A stretch of 64,000 bases of DNA from Gammaproteobacteria bacterium (GTDB taxonomy: Bacteria; Pseudomonadota; Gammaproteobacteria; Steroidobacterales; Steroidobacteraceae): the NCBI GenBank assembly GCA_028293745.1, contig JAQGOF010000151.1, forward strand, positions 1 to 64,000, given 5' to 3'. The notes beneath the pieces are model-generated. The model saw nothing but the letters and a program-made list of their open reading frames with translations. It made no database searches and was not told the origin of the DNA. A program made the position numbers and the translations under genes. Shown one piece after another: positions 62,144 through 64,000 of this stretch (position 1 is its first letter; each line of letters starts with the position of its first letter).

Positions 62144-63334
62144 ATGGCGAGCAATCGTGGTGTTGTATACGTCGGGCCGGGGAAGGTGGAAGTTCAAAGC
62201 ATCGAGTTTCCCAAGCTCGTGGATCCTCGCGGCAAGAAGTGCGATCACGGAGTGATACTCAAGGTCGTGAGCACGAACATCTGCGGGAGCGATCAGCACA
62301 TGGTTCGAGGACGCACCACGGCGCCCGCTGGCCTGGTGCTGGGGCATGAGATCACCGGCGAGGTGATCGAGGCTGGACCGGATGTGCAGTTCATCGGCGT
62401 AGGTGACCTTGTCTCAGTACCATTCAACGTTGCTTGCGGCCGCTGCCGAACTTGCAAAGATGGCGATACTTCCGTGTGTCTGAACGTGAATCCGGCACGT
62501 GCGGGAGGCGCGTACGGATACGTGGACATGGGCGGCTGGGTTGGCGGGCAGGCAGAGTACGTAATGGTGCCCTATGCGGATTTCAATCTCCTGCGCTTCC
62601 CGGACAAACAGCAGGCGATGGAGAAGATCCGCGATCTCACATGCCTGACGGACATTCTGCCAACCGGCTATCACGGCTGCGTCTCGGCCGGCGTCACGAC
62701 AGGCTCCACCGTGCTCATTGCCGGTGCCGGTCCGGTCGGGCTGGCCGCGGCGGCCTCGGCGCTGTTGCTCGGTGCTGCGGTTGTCATGGTCATGGACTTC
62801 AGCAGGGACCGCCTTGCTCAGGCGCGTTCATTCGGATGCGAGACGATCGATCTGAATCAGGGCGGCACGCTCGCTGATCAAGTCGAGCAGATCCTCGGCG
62901 TTCGCGAAGTGGACTGCGCGGTCGACTGCGTGGGCTTCGAGGCAAAAGGCCAAGGCGGTGTCGAACAGCCCGCGATCGTACTCAATCAGCTGATGGATGT
63001 GACTCGCGCTGCCGGCGCAATCGGAATTCCCGGACTGTACGTGACGGACGACCCGGGCTCAAAAGACGCAGCGGCCCGACGGGGAAGTCTCAGTCTGCGG
63101 TTCGGTCTCGGATGGGCCAAGTCTCACTCGTTCTTTACCGGCCAGACACCCGTCATGAAATACAACCGCGCGCTGATGATGGCGGTTTTGCACGACCGCA
63201 TCCATATCGCGCAGGCGGTCAACGCGACGGTGATCTCGCTCGATGAGGCACCGAGGGGTTACGCAGACTTCGATCGGGGCGTCGCGCGGAAATTCGTGAT
63301 TGACCCGCACGGGCTGCTCAGGGCAAACGGCTGA
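62144..63334 (+). CDS. fdhA: Glutathione-independent formaldehyde dehydrogenase
   Basis: 396 residues, the length of Pseudomonas putida formaldehyde dehydrogenase, a zinc medium-chain dehydrogenase that keeps its NAD tightly bound. Zinc ligands are Cys47 (NICGSDQHMV) and His68 (GHEITGEV); the structural zinc uses Cys98, 101, 104 and 112 (CGRCRTCKDGDTSVC). The dinucleotide motif is AGAGPVGLAAA. It oxidises formaldehyde and some other aldehydes in the cytoplasm. It follows the GlcG-like gene by 20 bases. A perfect hairpin lies after the stop. Confidence 0.93.
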   Translation: MASNRGVVYVGPGKVEVQSIEFPKLVDPRGKKCDHGVILKVVSTNICGSDQHMVRGRTTAPAGLVLGHEITGEVIEAGPDVQFIGVGDLVSVPFNVACGRCRTCKDGDTSVCLNVNPARAGGAYGYVDMGGWVGGQAEYVMVPYADFNLLRFPDKQQAMEKIRDLTCLTDILPTGYHGCVSAGVTTGSTVLIAGAGPVGLAAAASALLLGAAVVMVMDFSRDRLAQARSFGCETIDLNQGGTLADQVEQILGVREVDCAVDCVGFEAKGQGGVEQPAIVLNQLMDVTRAAGAIGIPGLYVTDDPGSKDAAARRGSLSLRFGLGWAKSHSFFTGQTPVMKYNRALMMAVLHDRIHIAQAVNATVISLDEAPRGYADFDRGVARKFVIDPHGLLRANG

Positions 63335-63351
63335 CGCCATAGTGTGACCGA

Positions 63352-63380
63352 GCTTCGGCGCAGGAGATCTGCGCCGAAGC
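63352..63380. terminator. 12-bp perfect hairpin after fdhA
   Basis: GCTTCGGCGCAG and its exact reverse complement flank a five-base loop (GAGAT). It begins 17 bases after the fdhA stop and precedes the FMN reductase gene by 34 bases. No U-run follows, so it may slow or protect transcripts instead of ending them cleanly. Confidence 0.5.
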
Positions 63381-63414
63381 CGCGAACGGAGAAAAACATG
63401 GGCAGGCTCGAAGC

Positions 63415-64000
63415 ATGAGCGACGATGCGATCCGCATCTTGGGCATCTCGGGCAGTTTGCGCCGCGGTTCGTATTCAACAATGGTATTGCGAGGACTCCA
63501 GGAGGCCGTCAGGCAGCGGGCTCAGGTGCAAATCCATTCCCTCGAGGAAATTCCGCTATATAACGCGGATCTCGACGGCGATACCAAGCCACCGGCCGTG
63601 GTGACCCTCAAAGCAGCAATCCAGGAGTGCTGCGGTGTTGTTCTGGTCTCACCGGAGTACAACTACGGGATGCCGGGCGTCTTGAAAAACGCACTCGATT
63701 GGGCATCTCGCCCGGCATATGCATCCGTCCTCAAAGGCAAACCGGTACTCACAATGACAACAAGTCCGGGTATCGGCGGGGGCGTTCGTGCGCACGCGCA
63801 ACTCCGCCAGACCCTCGCGGGTACATTGTCGCGTGTCGTCCCGGCACCCGAAGTCCTGGTTGCGGCAGTTCACACGAAGGTCGACGGCGGCCGCCTGACC
63901 GATGCAACTTCCCTCAAGTTCATGACAGAAGCTTTCGACCTGCTGCTCGCTGAGATCGGCCGCGGGGTAAGCGCGTATTGTCAAAAAATTCAGACGGTGT
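63415..64000 (+). CDS. NADPH-dependent FMN reductase (3' end beyond window)
   Basis: At least 195 residues, still open at the window edge. The FMN-phosphate loop is ISGSLRRGSYS, followed by EEIPLYNADL and the flavodoxin-like SPEYNYGMPGVLKNALDW. The family reduces FMN, quinones, azo dyes or chromate with NAD(P)H. The ATG at 63415 begins the domain; no strong ribosome site is seen. It follows the fdhA hairpin in the same direction. Confidence 0.88.
   Translation, partial: MSDDAIRILGISGSLRRGSYSTMVLRGLQEAVRQRAQVQIHSLEEIPLYNADLDGDTKPPAVVTLKAAIQECCGVVLVSPEYNYGMPGVLKNALDWASRPAYASVLKGKPVLTMTTSPGIGGGVRAHAQLRQTLAGTLSRVVPAPEVLVAAVHTKVDGGRLTDATSLKFMTEAFDLLLAEIGRGVSAYCQKIQTV

Overview
This window reads as a GC-rich proteobacterial chromosome. 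The closest fit is a gammaproteobacterium of the Steroidobacter/Xanthomonadales type: a TonB-dependent maltodextrin locus, a cyoABCD quinol oxidase, a RegB/RegA (RoxS/RoxR-like) redox two-component pair next to a SURF1 gene, RND and EmrAB-type efflux pumps, and periplasmic PQQ and molybdenum enzymes. The lineage is an inference. I see no rRNA, tRNA, CRISPR array, prophage or insertion sequence.

Layout. 1-2353: the end of a SURF1-like oxidase assembly gene, then regB-regA. 2452-13079: maltose/maltodextrin utilisation, with two GH13 alpha-glucosidases, a secreted GH13 amylase, an MFS sugar transporter, a LacI repressor and a TonB receptor. 13119-14531: a cyclase and a Doc-type toxin-antitoxin pair behind a perfect 26-bp palindrome. 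14699-19452: cyoABCD with a 5'-3' exonuclease appended, then the relic of a CHAD gene. 19931-22694: VOC, Gfo/Idh and ParA-like genes. 22664-26941: an oxalate module made of an OFA-family transporter, a Tat-exported oxalate decarboxylase and an NRAMP manganese importer. 26938-31814: a periplasmic molybdenum hydroxylase and two reductases. 31857-38358: an RND pump and a PQQ dehydrogenase. 38477-42344: a four-gene signalling operon (exported peptide, degenerate receiver, hybrid kinase, OmpR-type regulator). 42499-49088: an MFS transporter, a DUF3300/DUF2950/di-haem peroxidase group and small envelope proteins. 49180-53863: a tripartite EmrAB-type pump whose adaptor is fused to a universal stress domain. 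53904-60438: an ECHDC3-like hydratase, a DUF4331 protein, a second hybrid kinase, a deleted iorAB-like relic and a NarL-type regulator. 60669-64000: an aldo/keto reductase, a GlcG-like protein, formaldehyde dehydrogenase and a partial FMN reductase.

Most interesting signal. Nine intergenic or near-intergenic sites between 24.3 and 61.6 kb fit one 14-bp palindrome, RTTnCAnnTGnAAY. Six fit exactly and three have one mismatch. Each lies about 79-122 bp upstream of a start codon. The genes behind them are oxalate decarboxylase, an aldo/keto reductase operon, the PQQ dehydrogenase, the four-gene signalling operon, DUF3300, a lipoprotein, the dead iorAB genes, the NarL-type regulator itself and glcG-fdhA. 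This looks like one local regulon covering envelope proteins and aldehyde/alcohol/acid oxidoreductases. The NarL-type regulator, which carries a site upstream of itself, is a candidate for the protein that reads it.

Other unusual points are the two receiver domains whose phosphoacceptor Asp is changed (to Asn at 41.8-42.2 kb, to Glu at 58.7 kb), the Usp-EmrA fusion, and the relic molybdenum-hydroxylase operon whose antisense strand now encodes the tail of the NarL-type regulator.
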